From positions 10,912,001 through 10,976,000 of the forward strand of contig NC_135002.1 of NCBI RefSeq assembly GCF_051020985.1: DNA of 64,000 nt. Direction: 5' to 3'. Of this stretch, positions 38,582 to 51,842 are shown piece by piece; position 1 is the stretch's first letter; every line of letters begins with the position of its first letter. Under the pieces are notes generated by a model. The model worked only from the letters and a program-made list of their open reading frames with translations. It ran no database searches and was not told the origin of the DNA. The position numbers were made by a program, and so were the translations under genes. Origin of the DNA: Nomia melanderi (taxonomy: Eukaryota; Arthropoda; Insecta; Hymenoptera; Halictidae).

Positions 38582-40411
38582 ATGTATCCACAAAAAATGG
38601 CAAATAATTTAGAATCAATTTGTAAAAAGAAATCTACTCGATTTTTACAAGTTCCTTTAACATCAACTGAACAAATTTATTTTGTTTTTTTAATTCCAAC
38701 ATTGATTGCCTGTTTCATATACATAATCCACTTCTCTGCTGACTTGGTAGTTGCTGTACAACATTTTAGAGAAAATAATCCACTATGGGGATATTGTACT
38801 ATTGCTTTTATGTATGCACCAGCAATTATGTACTTTATGCTAACTGTTTCGAGGCCAGATTGGTGGATGACAGATGACGATAAATTGACAAAGGGTGTCT
38901 TCATTTGGTTCTGTCTTCAACTATGTCAATTGATTGGATTCGTCTTTTTTTCACTGTATAGGTACCAATTATTTTCTTTTAATGTTATTAACATTATTTA
39001 ATTTTATTACAATAATTGATATTTACTTAGGTACGCAGGGCTCATAGTGTTATCTGTGGATGCTATTATATTATCTGGGAAGGAAAGAACTAAGACTCTA
39101 AACATAGCAGCTGCTCCAGCAGCTATAGAACTGTACCTTTTTTTACAAGCTTGGTTCCAGGCAGCTCCTCAAGCGATCTTTCAAATGCATTTACTCTTTC
39201 GTGAATCATCGTTTCATCAGAGTCACCAGTCTGGTACTTTTATTTAATATATTATTTGTAATATAACAGGACTTAAGAAACATAGAAACAGTACCAACTG
39301 TAATAAATACTTTTTTTATAGTTGTCATAAAAGTACTTTCTATTGTTATGTCTATTGTGATACTAGCCATTCAAACTACTTCCTTTCAAAGATTTGAAAG
39401 TCAACGTATTAATGGTAGAAAATTACCATGGGCAATGTGGTTAAGGAAGTACTGTATTCAGGTACTTTAATGTGATATAGTTTAAATAGATCTTACCAAA
39501 TTGATATCTTACTTCGCCTATGTAATTAGGAACTCTCTGATCTTGAAGAAAGGACACCATTAAGATTACCTGATGCAAAACAAGAAGATACTGCACACAT
39601 GAATAATGTCACTGAAGAATCTATAAAAGAAGACGAGGAGAAGGAACAAGTTGAGCCTCATGTTTCTTTAGGTCGTCAAATATCTGTAACACCTCCATTA
39701 CCACCAAAAAATGTACAGATTATACCACCTCCTATGCCTCTGCGAAGAATTACCACAGTCATCCCTTTGCCTATACCTGATGTACCAGCTCCACCAAGAC
39801 CAGATTCAATTTGTACAATCCTAGAAACTGAGCCTGAAAATGCATTAACTAAATCAGTGTCTGTTATAGATTCAAACAAAAACGCAGATGATTCGCACAG
39901 TTTAAAAGTTCCACAACGAAGGTATACACACAAAGGTTTAGAAGATGATGACCCTGTAGGGAAATTCTTATGTTTTTTATGGTGGTTTTGTTTCATTTTA
40001 GCACGCATACTTTCTATTACTGTATTCTATGAATTTTATCCGCTTTACTCAGCTATCGTAATTGGCATACACTATGGCATTATGCTGTTGTATATCTTTT
40101 ATTATACAAAATATTATGATATTATTACATTTTTTGTTAATTTATGGTTAGGATTAATTTATATAGTGAGTTTGATTGAGTATAAAATTAAATTTAAATA
40201 TGCAGATAAATGGCTGTTACCATACTATGTCTTTGTAATACTGCAGAATACGCTTCTAACATTAGCTTGGTACTTCTGTGCAGACTGGGATGGGTTTTGG
40301 TATTTTTATACATTTTATGTAATTTTTGTAAGTATGGCGCTCTGTATTTTATCAACACTATTTTATTACATTCTACTTAAGCCAAAGAAGCATAGAATAT
40401 ACATCAGTTGA
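38582..40411 (+). CDS. XK-related membrane protein (XKR family)
   Basis: Several family members are phospholipid scramblases. Exons 38582-38961, 39031-39233, 39322-39461 and 39530-40411 join in phase to 534 residues; ATG at 38597 is an alternative start. Hydrophobic segments occur near residues 30-55, 75-95, 100-130, 160-190 and 205-225, and at least four more follow residue 365. The signatures NNPLWGYCTIAFMYAPAI, RPDWWMTDDDKLTKG and FLQAWFQAAPQAIFQMHLL are XKR-type. Between the two membrane halves lies a hydrophilic insert (about 242-363) with an acidic part and the Pro-rich PLPPKNVQIIPPPMPLRR. It resembles the XKR4/6/7 branch, but I cannot assign the member or claim scramblase activity. Confidence 0.88.
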
Positions 40412-41228
40412 CAAACAATTGATATTACTTTACAGTAAAAAAGTTCATTGACTTGTGATTTTAAAAATGCTTTAATCTCTTTTTCAATTGCATTAACATT
40501 ATCATTTTTCATATTTATATTAGTTCTATTCAGTTTCAGTCTGTATATAAAGATACATTAATTGTTTAACAACAATGATAAAATAGTTAATGCAATTAAA
40601 ATTACAATTGTGTTTTTGTAATGTAAAATTAAAAACATTAAGGACTGATACCTATTATTAGATAATATGTTAAAAATGTAAATGTATTTATCGTATAATA
40701 CTATAAATTACAGGTAACTAGTTTATGTAATATTTATAGAAAATGATTGATTTAAAAAAGTTTTACAAATAGTATATTCGGCAGCATTGGTCTAATCTGC
40801 GAATTTTATATTTGTACAGTAATATTTACAGTACTATGCATTTATATACAAAGATAATTCTATATATCTATATGGATACTTATAAGTATTAAAGTATAAA
40901 GAATATATATGTATATATTTCAATTTGTGTTTTTAGTTTTGAAAACTTTTTATACATTTAATAATTGAAATACTTATCTTGTAATAATGTTTGAGTATAA
41001 TACTATGTTCATAAAGAAAACTAAAAGATAATATTTCACTACTTAATCTTAGCAGGAAAATCACTTGAAATTATTACCACTTTAGGTGATATAATAATAT
41101 GATTAATAAAGAAGTATTACTAAATTTGATTTGTTTCAAAATATATGTCCCTTAATACTTCCTCACTCAATTTGATTTACATCATTCATTTACATGTAAG
41201 TATTCTTTGGGCATAATTATTGCATATC
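40412..41228. other. Convergent 3' UTR region
   Basis: These 817 AT-rich bases lie between the XKR stop and the stop of the BED gene on the opposite strand. They must contain both 3' UTRs. AATAAA-type signals are frequent and I cannot choose one. No coding frame is supported. Confidence 0.4.
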
Positions 41229-42244
41229 TCATACATGTATATTAGAATCTCTGTGAAGATTTCCCAATTGTGCTTCAAACAGAATGTCACTTAATAATTT
41301 CTCAGCTATAATTCTTTGGTCTAATCTCATATTTCTAAGTTTTGCTGCTACATTTCGTCCAATTGCATCAAACTCATCTTCCATTACGAATGAGTTGTTA
41401 TGTGATATTTTTAAAAGATCAGTAGATTCACCTTCTTCAGATTTACGTCTTCGACTTAATGGAGATTCTGTCCATTCATTTGTCTGATCATAAGTTTCGT
41501 CATTCCCTGGTTGATACTCCTAAAAATAAATATAATTTTTATTTTTACGAATTTTTTATTTCTATTCCATATGATTTTACAATTAATATCCTTACAGTTT
41601 TGTAACATTTTCTATATCCTCGTTTTGTTTTAACCAGTTCTGGACACTTATCAGCTGACAAGTCTATATATACCATTGCAGGTTTCCTTTGATTTGATTT
41701 ACATTTAATTTTATCAACCATAAATGGGTGTACCCTCTGCAGAACACTTAAATTAATGAACATAAAGTCACTAAATTGAAATTTAAATATTTTAGATATT
41801 AAAATGTCTTACTTTAATGTGGCTTAAAAAATTTCCTGTGGACTTTAAATTTCCATTTAAGTGTTTTTGGCACTGTAAACATCGTACAGTAACATTGGTA
41901 TCTTCTACTCTAATTACTGTAAAAAATTCTCCGTCAAGAATAGCTGGTAATCGTATTGGAGTAAGTGTCATGCTCTGTTGAGTATTTGATTGAATCTGTG
42001 AAATCTGATTAGGTTGATCTTGATGTTGTTGTTGTTGTTGTGAATCTTGCTGTTGTTGATGCAACGTAGGAGTTTCATGATTTTCTTGATTTTCTACTTC
42101 AATACTTTGAGAAGAACTTTGTTCGTTCACTGTTTGTGATATTTCTCGTTGTTGATTTGTAGCATCGATCATACATGTGTCAAAAGATTCAATCTTTGTT
42201 TCATACCTTGGTGCAGGGAATGAATCCATGATCTTGTGATACAT
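41229..42244 (-). CDS. BED-type zinc-finger protein
   Basis: BED fingers bind DNA, and many come from hAT transposases. Exons 41813-42244, 41596-41736 and 41229-41519 join in phase to 287 residues. The first 90 residues are Gln/Asn/Ser-rich, with QQQQDSQQQQQHQDQ. The finger spans the first splice junction: VRCLQCQKHL, then GNFLSHIKRVHP, giving C-x2-C and H-x4-H ligands. After it come a basic linker and a C-terminal helix (AAKLRNMRLDQRIIAEKLL) that resembles the BESS-like tails of insect DNA-binding proteins. There is no transposase core, so it is more likely a host regulator than a mobile element gene. Confidence 0.82.
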
Positions 42245-43286
42245 GTAAAATTCACTCTAACAAGTAAGTCAAGCAAAATATTTAAAAATTTAATAAATAA
42301 ATTTTACATATAAAATACTTTAAATACCTGTAAAGAAATGGTAAACCATAATTTTTACTGACAATAAAATAAAATACTATTGTTTATCTTGGTTTCTTAT
42401 TGAATTTTAGATAAGCAATTAGATAAGGATGTCATGCACATAACAAATCTAGATCAGATAATAGATGAGACAGTGTACTAGAAGTAAAAGAAATTTCAGT
42501 GTTTACATACCAACTTCATAAAATGAAGCTATTTTAAAGTAACATATACATTTTTTCTCATATATTGTAAAATATTTTCCCAATAATTAAATTTTTGGTC
42601 CATCTCTTCAAATAGAATGAATTCACCGCTGAAGGCTTAAAAGCTATTATGAGATATATGTGTACAAAATGAAATACTTGGCAGCACTGGAGTAAATAAA
42701 CAGAACAATAAACTTTTATCAATATTTAGACACATTTTTACATGTAATTAATGAATTTTATTAAAGAATTAGCGTATATATCTTTTGCCAGATGAATTTT
42801 TACAACAAATATATCATTTCTGTATGTTGAATGTATTTGTTCTTCACTCTTTACATCATTTCCATATAATAATAATTTCTTATAAAAAGAATTTTATATA
42901 AATGATTAAGACACACGTCACATGCAACTTAAAAGAATAATGAACAATACTGCTATGGTATTACAACATTTAATTAATCTTTATAGGTTGTAGGGTAATT
43001 TTATAAAATATGTATTATGTTGTCAGCATTGATAATAGCGGTTCGCTGCATTAGAAATAAATTAACGTGTATTATAGGCGCTGCGATCACTATTGTTACA
43101 ACGTGTACATGTATTACAACGCGTTTTGAGTGTATTGTTACAATTATTATTTGTTTCTATTTAAACTTGGAACACTGTAATGTTTCGTATAAGAGTATTT
43201 ATAGTGCAATATCCTTTGGTGCATTCAAGCTTTTATTAAGGCGATATATGAACTAAAATTTTCACGAAATTATTTCTTACACTAAG
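42245..43286. promoter_or_regulatory. Divergent intergenic region, BED protein / RNMT
   Basis: About 1 kb of AT-rich DNA separates two divergent genes and must include both promoters. A 79-codon frame at 43017-43256 is Cys/Ile-rich without family features and is probably chance. I see no repeat or defensible motif. Confidence 0.4.
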
Positions 43287-44892
43287 ATGTTTGCTACCCG
43301 TGCCGGAAAAAGCACGGAGGCTTCAGAATCATCTGAAGTAGTAAAATATCAACCTGAACTAAAAAAACGAACCACAGAACCACAAAAATGCAATGCAGTA
43401 TTAGTTGCAAAACATTATAACTCGTTAGAAGATAAAGGTGTCTCGATCAGAAACCAAAGTCGTATCTTATACATGAGAAACTTTAATAACTGGATTAAGA
43501 GCATGCTAATATGTAAGATTCCGATTCTTATATATTCTTATATTTATACATATACATATTTTTAATACATACACAGAATAAAATGTTCAATAATCTATAA
43601 TAGAAGAAATTTACATTACAGCCGAATATATTACTAAGCAAGATAAAGTACATGGATCTTCTCTAAGAGTATTAGATATTTGTTGTGGAAAAGGAGGAGA
43701 TTTAATCAAATGGATGAAAGTAAATGTAACGCATGTGGTTTGTGCTGATTTAGCTCAAACATCTATTGAACAATGTCAACAACGATATAATGACATGTTC
43801 AATAGAAATTCTAATAAAAGAGGATTCGATCCTATATTCACTGCTGAATTTATAGCAGCTGACTGTACAAAGGTATTTGCTCCTATACATCTTTAATAGT
43901 TGAATATTAAATACATTAAAAAAACATATTTTTATATGTACTTTCATCTTATATCTTATCTATGAAAGTTGACTATAAAAAAGAGTTTCAGGTTCGTTTA
44001 AGAGAAAAATATAAGGATCCTAGTATACAGTTTGATTTGGTTAGTTGTCAATTTGCGTTACACTATAGTTTTGAGACATTACAACAGGCGGAATGTATGA
44101 TGAGAAATGTAAGCGAATGTCTCAAACCAGGAGGCTACTTCATTGGAACTATTCCAGATACATACGATTTAGTGTATGTACATTTTTAATACACTAGTAA
44201 TTGTGTATATATATTAAGTTTGCAACCTTTATTTTTTTATCTTCCACCAGTTCTAGATGGCAGAAATCTGATGGTAATAAGATTGAAAATGAGGTTTATA
44301 GCATAGAATTTTTATGTGATAAAAAAATGCCTCCACTCTTTGGTGCTAAATACAATTTTCATCTAGAAGGTGTTGTCAATTGTCCAGAGTTTCTTGTTCA
44401 TATACCTACACTTTGTAAATTGGCTTCAAAATATTGTTTAGAATTAGTGAAATTTGAAAGGTAAAAACAAGTATTAATAAATTTATATAAATAAGATTGC
44501 ATAAAATAATCATTATGTATTAATTAACAGATTTGATAATTATTATGAACGTATGAAAAACGAAGGTAGATCATTACTCAGCAAAATGCATGCTTTAGAA
44601 ACTTATCCACCATTTCATGGTGTGCCACTTCTTGGTCACTCTACACAAGACTACCAACATGCAGTACAGTATATGCAAACTTTGCCAGACCATCGTAAAA
44701 TCGGTACTTTATCAAAACCAGAATGGGAAGTTATTTGTTAGTATACAAAAATAATTTAATTCTTGCATAAAAATTATTATTAATTCTATTCTAATATTAA
44801 TTATTTTACTTTTAGCACTGTATGCTGTATTTGCTTTTAAAAAAACGAAGATAACGAGTAATGAAGAAAAATTGGAAAGTGTGAAGTCATAG
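43287..44892 (+). CDS. RNMT: mRNA cap guanine-N7 methyltransferase
   Basis: The enzyme methylates N7 of the cap guanosine on nascent mRNA in the nucleus, using S-adenosylmethionine. Exons 43287-43512, 43622-43872, 43992-44173, 44251-44460, 44531-44736 and 44816-44892 join in phase to 383 residues; human RNMT is longer at the N-terminus. KHYNSLEDKGV and RILYMRNFNNWIKS bind the cap region. The SAM motif RVLDICCGKGGDLIKW follows, then DLVSCQFALHYSFE with CLKPGGYFIGTIPD, FGAKYNFHLEGVVNCPEFLVH, and the terminal GTLSKPEWEVISLYAVFAF. All core motifs of the family are present, so activity is predicted. Confidence 0.96.
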
Positions 44893-45757
44893 AAATTAAG
44901 AACTATTTAGGAATTAAAAATATTAGGGATAGTTTGACAATGAATTTAAACAATTTTAGTAATTGACTTTGCATTGTACAAGCTAGTCTGTTGCTATAGA
45001 GTTACATGTACCTGTAACTATAGTATACAGTAAATGATATTTTACATAATTTTTTTTTTAATAAATTTCAAACATCACATATATGTATTATATATTTTCA
45101 TCTGTACGACTGTATAAAATATAATTTATAAAAATTGTTATATAAAGGTGGAACTAAATCAATTTACTTATGCAATAATTTTGAATACATTCATGTAAAA
45201 CCTACAGAATCTCATTTGTTAGATAAGATTAATATTTATTAGATAACGTTGATATTAATTTTATAAAACTATAATTTTGCAGTTTTTTCTATATTCAATT
45301 TTCTGTTTAAAAATGTATTTAAACCATTGTATCAGAACATTTTGTAGAATGCAATAAAATATAAAGCAAGTACATTATGATGATAATAAACAGTTTTTAT
45401 TTCACCATCATAAAATTAGTATTTAATTTGTCGAAGTAATACAAATTAATTTATTTAACATACACGCACGTTCGGTTTCGATACTATTCGATTTCAACTT
45501 ATGACATTGTTTAGCCACAGTCCAAGTTCGTGACATGTGTATACAAAATTTGTGAACACCTCGAAATTAGAACGAAATTTACCAATGTTAAAATACCCGC
45601 TTATACTTCAATAAATATTTGTTTTTAATGATTTTTAGCGAAATTGTGCGTGTTATGTTTGCGTTTAACATCGCTGGGACGAAGCATGAACGAATAAACA
45701 GTTACAATTTGCGGGGCGAAGGGTTATATTGGGAATCGAAGAGGCGGAGTCAATGGG
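44893..45757. other. RNMT 3' UTR and intergenic region
   Basis: This AT-rich stretch has AATAAA near 45058-45064 as a candidate RNMT poly(A) signal. It turns GC-richer from about 45.7 kb, where the topoisomerase promoter begins. No gene is seen. Confidence 0.4.
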
Positions 45758-45768
45758 ACGCATGCGCA
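45758..45768. promoter_or_regulatory. NRF-1/Ewg-like site upstream of TOP1
   Basis: ACGCATGCGCA fits the palindromic GCGCATGCGC consensus bound by NRF-1 in vertebrates and by Ewg in flies, which is common in housekeeping promoters. It lies 188 bp before the TOP1 start, beside GGCGGAG and GGGGCG boxes. Confidence 0.45.
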
Positions 45769-45955
45769 GTTAGATATTTTTGATACTTAGACTGGGTTTC
45801 CTATACGCTCTAAGCGTTGGCTCGGTCTGCAGTCTCGCGCGGAGTGTATAGTCGAGTAGTGGCCGACTGGTGTGTGTGTTCCCACTTCTCTTTACTTCCC
45901 TCGCTTCTGTTAGACCTCGCGTTACCAGAGTCTATCAGTCGCGTTTGTACAAGAA

Positions 45956-48900
45956 ATGGAGCTCGAGCAGCCAACAGCGCATACGAATTCCGATCCAGTA
46001 AGTATCTATTCCGTATCTATTCGGCTCGGTGCGTTCACCCACGTGCATAGTTTTTTGAAATTTCTCTTTAAAAGACCGCTTTCCTCTTGAATGCAAGGCA
46101 TAGCCGCGGACGCGAAATTTTTCTAAGTCCCAAAATGGCGTCTGCGACTAAGTCCTACCTGGCTCGCTTCGCATCGCCAGACGTTAAGTCCAATAGTAGA
46201 ACGAGCATTTATATACAATACGTCGCTCTTAATAAGGCAACATTTTAATGCAAATTTCATCGTTCTCAGGAAAGAAAGACCAAGGAGATCAACAATGCAA
46301 CTGGGAATCACAACGGTAAGCCGTTTATATGTGTAGTTTAACATACGTGTTCTGATATAGATGAGATTGGAACTTTGCAGCAGCAAATGCAAAGTTCGAC
46401 GCGACTGTTAGAGAGTTGAGGCTGCCAACAACCCGACCGGCCTGACACGTGTTTTGATTCTGGCCAAGTGTCTGAACAATCTGTGATTTCTTACGATTCA
46501 AATTTTCTTTTTTTTCCTTTTTTTTCTAATTTACGTTTTTTCCCTTACGTTTTATGCTTCGAACGTTTTTTAAATTATACTTTCTTTTTTTACTTGAGAA
46601 TTAATGAAACTTATTGACTAATTGATTAAGATCAGGATTCTTTGAAAAGGGTAATTTAAGAAAAATATAAAAATGAATTTGAAAATTATATGATATCACA
46701 GAAATGCATAAACATAATAAGCTACAATAATTGTAATAAATATATTGATAAATTTAAGTAATAAGTTTTTGTACAGAATTTCTTAGAATAAAATTTTAAT
46801 AATTTTATAATTTTGTTTAAATAATTATTTTATGTCCTATACAATAAATTTGTTGTGTAACAAAAATATTATATTCTATAATCTTTTTAGATACTCATAT
46901 AAATGGCATGTCCAATGGATTTGATAAAAAAAGAGAACATAAATCAGATCATAAGGATAAAGACAAAGAACGATCTCATAAGTCGGATCATAAAGACAAA
47001 GAGAGGAGTAAAGATAAGGATAAAAGTCATAGGAGTGAACACCGGGATAAAGACAAGGACAAACATAAACATAGTTCTAGTTCCGTTAAGGACAAAGATA
47101 AACACGATGGTAGTAACAGCAGCAAAGACAAAGATAGAAAGAGTAGTTCGTCGTCGAGTAAGGATAAAGAACATAAAAACAGTAGTTCCTCAAGCAAAGA
47201 CAAAGAGAAAGATAAAAATAAGGACAGAGAACATCATCACAAATCTAGCTCCAGTTCTAGTTCCAAAGATAAAGACAGGTAAATGAAAATTACTAATTCC
47301 AGTTGTCTTTGTTATGTTTTGTCAATACGTTTTTATAAAGAATATTATTAAATATAATTATAGACATCACAGTAGTTCCAAGGATAAAGAAAGCTCTAGC
47401 AAAGACAAAGACAAGAACAAAGATCGGGACAAGGATAAACACAAGCATAGCCTGAGTTCAAGTTCACGAGACAAAGATAAAGATAAAAGTATATCCAAAG
47501 ACAAGGAAAAAGAGAAGAAACATTCATCGGAAAAAGATAAGGAAAGACATTCAACATCTCATACGAATGACAAAGAAAAGCATCGCTCTGCTGACAAAGA
47601 CAAGGACAAGTATAGTTTATCTAGTAAAGATAAACATCGCCATGAAAAAGATAAAGATCGCCATCGTCATGACAAAGACAAATGTTAGTTGTGATTTTGA
47701 ATGGATTAGTAGTCAAACTTGATTTGTATTTTAATCTGACTTGCTTTGTAGCTAAACATAAGGAGGAAAAAGATAGAAAGGAGAAAGAAAAAGAAGATAT
47801 TAAAGTGAAAGAAGAACCAATGGTTGAGCAGCCTAATCATCATATACAAGCTGGAGAGTTTCAATTTCTAAGTGTTAGTTCAATTATAAAACAAGAAATG
47901 AAAGAGGTACAATTAACTTCAGATGTTTTACTAATATAATAAAATATTCAACAGGTAGTAAATTACAATTTCAAATCAACATAATACTTTGCAGGAACCA
48001 GTTTCACAAATTGAACCAGAAGATGATGATGACAGCGGTGGTGAACAACCATTATACATTAAAGAAGAAGAGGATGAAGATGAGCCTGTTAATGAACAGG
48101 AAGCTAGTATGGATTCAACTGATGGAAATGATACAAGACTTTCAGATCTTCATAACACGACTATTAAAACTGAAGAAGAATCAGATGAAGATGTGCCTTT
48201 AGTAAGTGAGAAACATGTACATCAACTATTAGTAACTTATTCAAAAATTTAATATAAACTAAAAATTGATATAGAGTGCAAGATCTGTGGCTCCTACAAG
48301 CATTAAAAGATACTTGGAATCAGAAGAAGAAGAAGATGATATTCCTCTTTCAGCACGTAAAAAGCCTAAAAAAACTGAAACAAAAACAAAGAAGAAGAAA
48401 CGAAAGCATGAAGATGATGAAGATGAAGTTGAACAAGTAATATGTTTAATTATATATTTTAATGATATTTGATATTTCATAAATTTAATAAATTTAATTA
48501 ATGCCTTGAATAGAAACCAAAAAAGAAAGGTGCAAGAGCATCGAAAGGAGAAAATGCAAGTCCACGAAAGAAAAAACAAGAAGAAGAACAAGAAGTTTGG
48601 AAATGGTAAAGCTTTAATAATATTTAAAAATCCCGCGTGCATTTAGTGATTGAGGTTATGTTACATAACCTTATTTCAGTATTCCTTTAACGTTTAAGCT
48701 CTATGTAGTTCAAATTATATAGGGAAAAGATAATACAAAAAAATGAGTAACTTTAATGTTATTATAGGATAAATTTAACGATGTCTATATTTGTTGTAAG
48801 CTTTAGATTAATTTTTTCGAGAAATTTAGTCCGTAGTATTATTAATTGGAAAATCAAAGATAGGATTGAAAGTCGTCAGTTGGTACGACCTTTGAGGTTA

Positions 48901-50938
48901 ACTGTGTTGAGTATTTTATGATTTTTTCCATTTTTATTTGCTATATTTTCTTTCACGATTATTGTACATATTATTACAGTAAAATCGACGATCAAAAATG
49001 ATTAAAAATAAACAAATAATTTGCTCAGGTGGGAAGAAGAAAAAAAGAATGATGGAACAAAATGGACATTTTTGGAACACAAAGGACCAGTATTTGCACC
49101 TGCATATGATCCTCTTCCTCCTGATGTGAAGTTTTATTATGATGGTAAAGAAATGAAATTGAGTCCAGAAGCAGAGGAAGTTGCCACTTTCTATGCACGC
49201 ATGTTGGATCACGATTATACTACAAAGTCTATGTTCAACAATAATTTCTTCCAAGATTGGAGGGAAGTAATGACTGACTCAGAAAGATCTAAAATAAGAG
49301 ACTTAAGTAAGTGTGATTTTAAGGAAATGCATGCATATTTTATTCAAAAAAGTGAAGAGCGAAAAGCAATGACAAAGGAAGAAAAGCAAAAAATAAAGGA
49401 ACAAAATGAGGAAATTCAGAAAGAATATGGTTTTTGTGTTATTGATGGGCATAAAGAGAAAATAGGAAATTTTAAAATTGAACCACCTGGTTTATTTAGA
49501 GGCCGTGGTGAACATCCTAAAATGGGTAAATTGAAAAAGAGAGTCATGCCTGAAGATATTCTTATCAACTGTTCTAAAGATTCCAACATACCAAAACCAC
49601 CTTCGGGCCATAGATGGAAAGAAATTCGACATGATCCTAATGTTACATGGCTTGCTTCTTGGACTGAAAACATTCAAGGACAAGTAAAATATGTCATGCT
49701 TAATCCCTCTAGCAAACTCAAGGGAGAGAAAGATTGGCAAAAGTATGAGACTGCTAGGAAGTTAGCACAATCTATAGATAAAATTCGTGCTGAATACAAA
49801 GAAGATTGGAAGAGTAAAGAAATGCGTATAAGGCAAAGAGCTGTTGCCTTGTATTTTATAGATAAATTAGCTCTGAGAGCTGGTAATGAAAAGGACGAAG
49901 ATCAAGCAGATACTGTAGGTTGTTGTTCTTTGCGAGTAGAACATATTTCATTGCATGAACAAAAGGATGGAAAGGAATATGTAGTTGTGTTTGATTTCTT
50001 AGGTATATTAATTTTCTTTTTAATCAAATTAAATAGAATATTATTCGTTTAGTTTAGTATGCACATATTTTTATATCAATGTACTTGCAGGTAAGGATTC
50101 CATAAGATACTACAATGAAGTGCCAGTAGAAAAACGTGTATTTAAAAATTTGCAACTCTTTAAGGAAAATAAATCGCCCGGTGATGATCTATTTGATCGT
50201 CTTAATACAACCGTCATGAATAAGCACTTGAATGAATTGATGGAAGGTCTTACTGCTAAAGTATTCAGAACATATAACGCGTCATGGACGCTACAGCAAC
50301 AATTAGATAAATTGACAAATCCTGATGATACAGAAGCTGAAAAAATTTTATCATATAACAGAGCAAATAGAGCAGTTGCAATTTTGTGTAATCATCAACG
50401 TTCGGTACCTAAAACTCATGCAAAGTCTATGGAAAATCTTAAAGTAAAAATAGAAGCTAAGAAGGAAGCTATAGCTGAAGCAGAACTTGCTGTGAAGGAT
50501 GCCAAACGTGATGCCAAGCATGGATCTGTTAAAGAAAAAGTGTAAGTTACACCTATTATTTATTTGATACTTAGAAATGAACATTATTACATTGTATGTA
50601 TTTTATTACAGTGTATATGATAAAAAGAAGAAAACATTGGATAGATTAAAAGACCAGTTGACAAAATTGGAGGTCCAAGCAACGGATAAAGAGGAAAATA
50701 AAGAAATTGCATTAAGCACCTCCAAGCTGAATTATCTTGATCCTAGAATTACTGTTGCATGGTAATTTTATCTTATGCTTTCTTTACAAAGCAAAAATTT
50801 ATTAGTAAAAATAAATGAGACTTGTAATATTTTAGGTGCAAGAAAAATAATGTCTCCATTGAGAAAATTTACAACAAGACTCAAAGGGATAAGTTTAGAT
50901 GGGCAATAGACATGGCAGGACCGGACTACGTCTTTTAA
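45956..50938 (+). CDS. TOP1: DNA topoisomerase I (type IB)
   Basis: The enzyme relaxes supercoils in nuclear DNA by transient single-strand cleavage through a 3'-phosphotyrosine. Exons 45956-45997, 46270-46315, 46891-47278, 47364-47683, 47752-47906, 47995-48201, 48275-48436, 48514-48605, 49029-50002, 50091-50541, 50612-50761 and 50836-50938 join in phase to 1029 residues. The N-terminal 470 residues are a very long Lys/Asp/Ser/His tail, then acidic. The core starts at KWTFLEHKGPVF and includes PPGLFRGRGEHPKMG, KYETARKL and the active-site RAGNEKDEDQADTVGCCSLR. After a coiled-coil linker, the catalytic Tyr987 lies in SKLNYLDPRI, 42 residues from the end (as in the human enzyme by my recollection). 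ATG at 45956 is supported by the GTAAGT donor after DP. Confidence 0.97.
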
Positions 50939-51836
50939 CCCTATGAAGAATTGGTTATTTTACAAGAAAATAATTCCCACTGATTGTATTTAGTGAATTT
51001 TTTGTTTTAATAATCTGAAGAAAAAATGGTATAATTTTCTATATTTACAAGATGATAAAAGCAGGAGGGTGGAGACATATTTTATATAGGACAGTGCGTT
51101 AAAAATTTTGGTGAAGACATTATAATTGATGTGTAATAACGACACATACTCATAGCTCTAGAGCTGATCGCTTAGCAATCAATGTATTAAAAATTTTAGC
51201 GGTCGCATTCGCATATAGGCGTTGTTTCAATTGACCTTATAATTATCGAACACGAAAATTGAATAGTATGACAGAACTTTAAATTCCTTAGATAGAATTT
51301 CTGATGTGTGTGAATTAAAAAATGGAAGCAAGATTCGTGGAAGTGATCTAAGTTTAGAGGACATATTTGCATTATTTCGATAGTACAAGAATTTCATGAC
51401 CTCTAAATTTAGTAGTGTACACAAATTCATGGGCTGTAGCATTGTAAATAGAATTTATTCGTGAAAACTTTGCCAGCCGATGGAGAGAAAAGTGTGCGTG
51501 TATTAGGTCGATAAAAAAAATTAACGCGTCTGCCAAACGAGTAGGTAATTTTATATTTGTTTAATCTGACTTTTCTTGTAAATGTATAATATCATCAGTG
51601 GAAAGTCATTTACATCGTGCATTATAACATTCTAGAATATCTAGAATGATTAGAGTGTTGGAATCATGCGCTCTATGTAATTTTTTAGTATCAAGTTTAT
51701 TGAAAACGAAATTGTGGTTAGCAAACTTAATTGGAATATATAATGCCCCAAAAAATAATTATGATATAGTGATGTATTTAAAAAGTAGATCATCGCTTTT
51801 AGCGATTTATGTTTTATAAAACAATGTTTAGATTAT

Positions 51837-51842
51837 AATAAA
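51837..51842 (+). terminator. Candidate distal poly(A) signal of TOP1
   Basis: AATAAA is followed by GT-rich sequence (ATGTGAACACAGTGTAT), a good downstream element. This would give a 3' UTR of about 0.9 kb. Earlier signals are possible. Confidence 0.45.

Noticed and set aside
39271..39300. Possible 30-bp mini-exon in the XKR gene (after ACAG, before GTAATA)
   Set aside because: Using it would leave flanking introns of about 37 and 21 bp, too short to splice; a single 88-bp intron is in phase.
41229..42244. BED protein as a hAT transposase copy
   Set aside because: Only the finger is present; there is no RNase H-like core, no terminal repeats and the gene has clean introns.
43017..43256. 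79-codon Ile/Cys-rich plus-strand frame before RNMT
   Set aside because: Located in the divergent promoter region, no recognisable domain, composition expected from AT-rich DNA.
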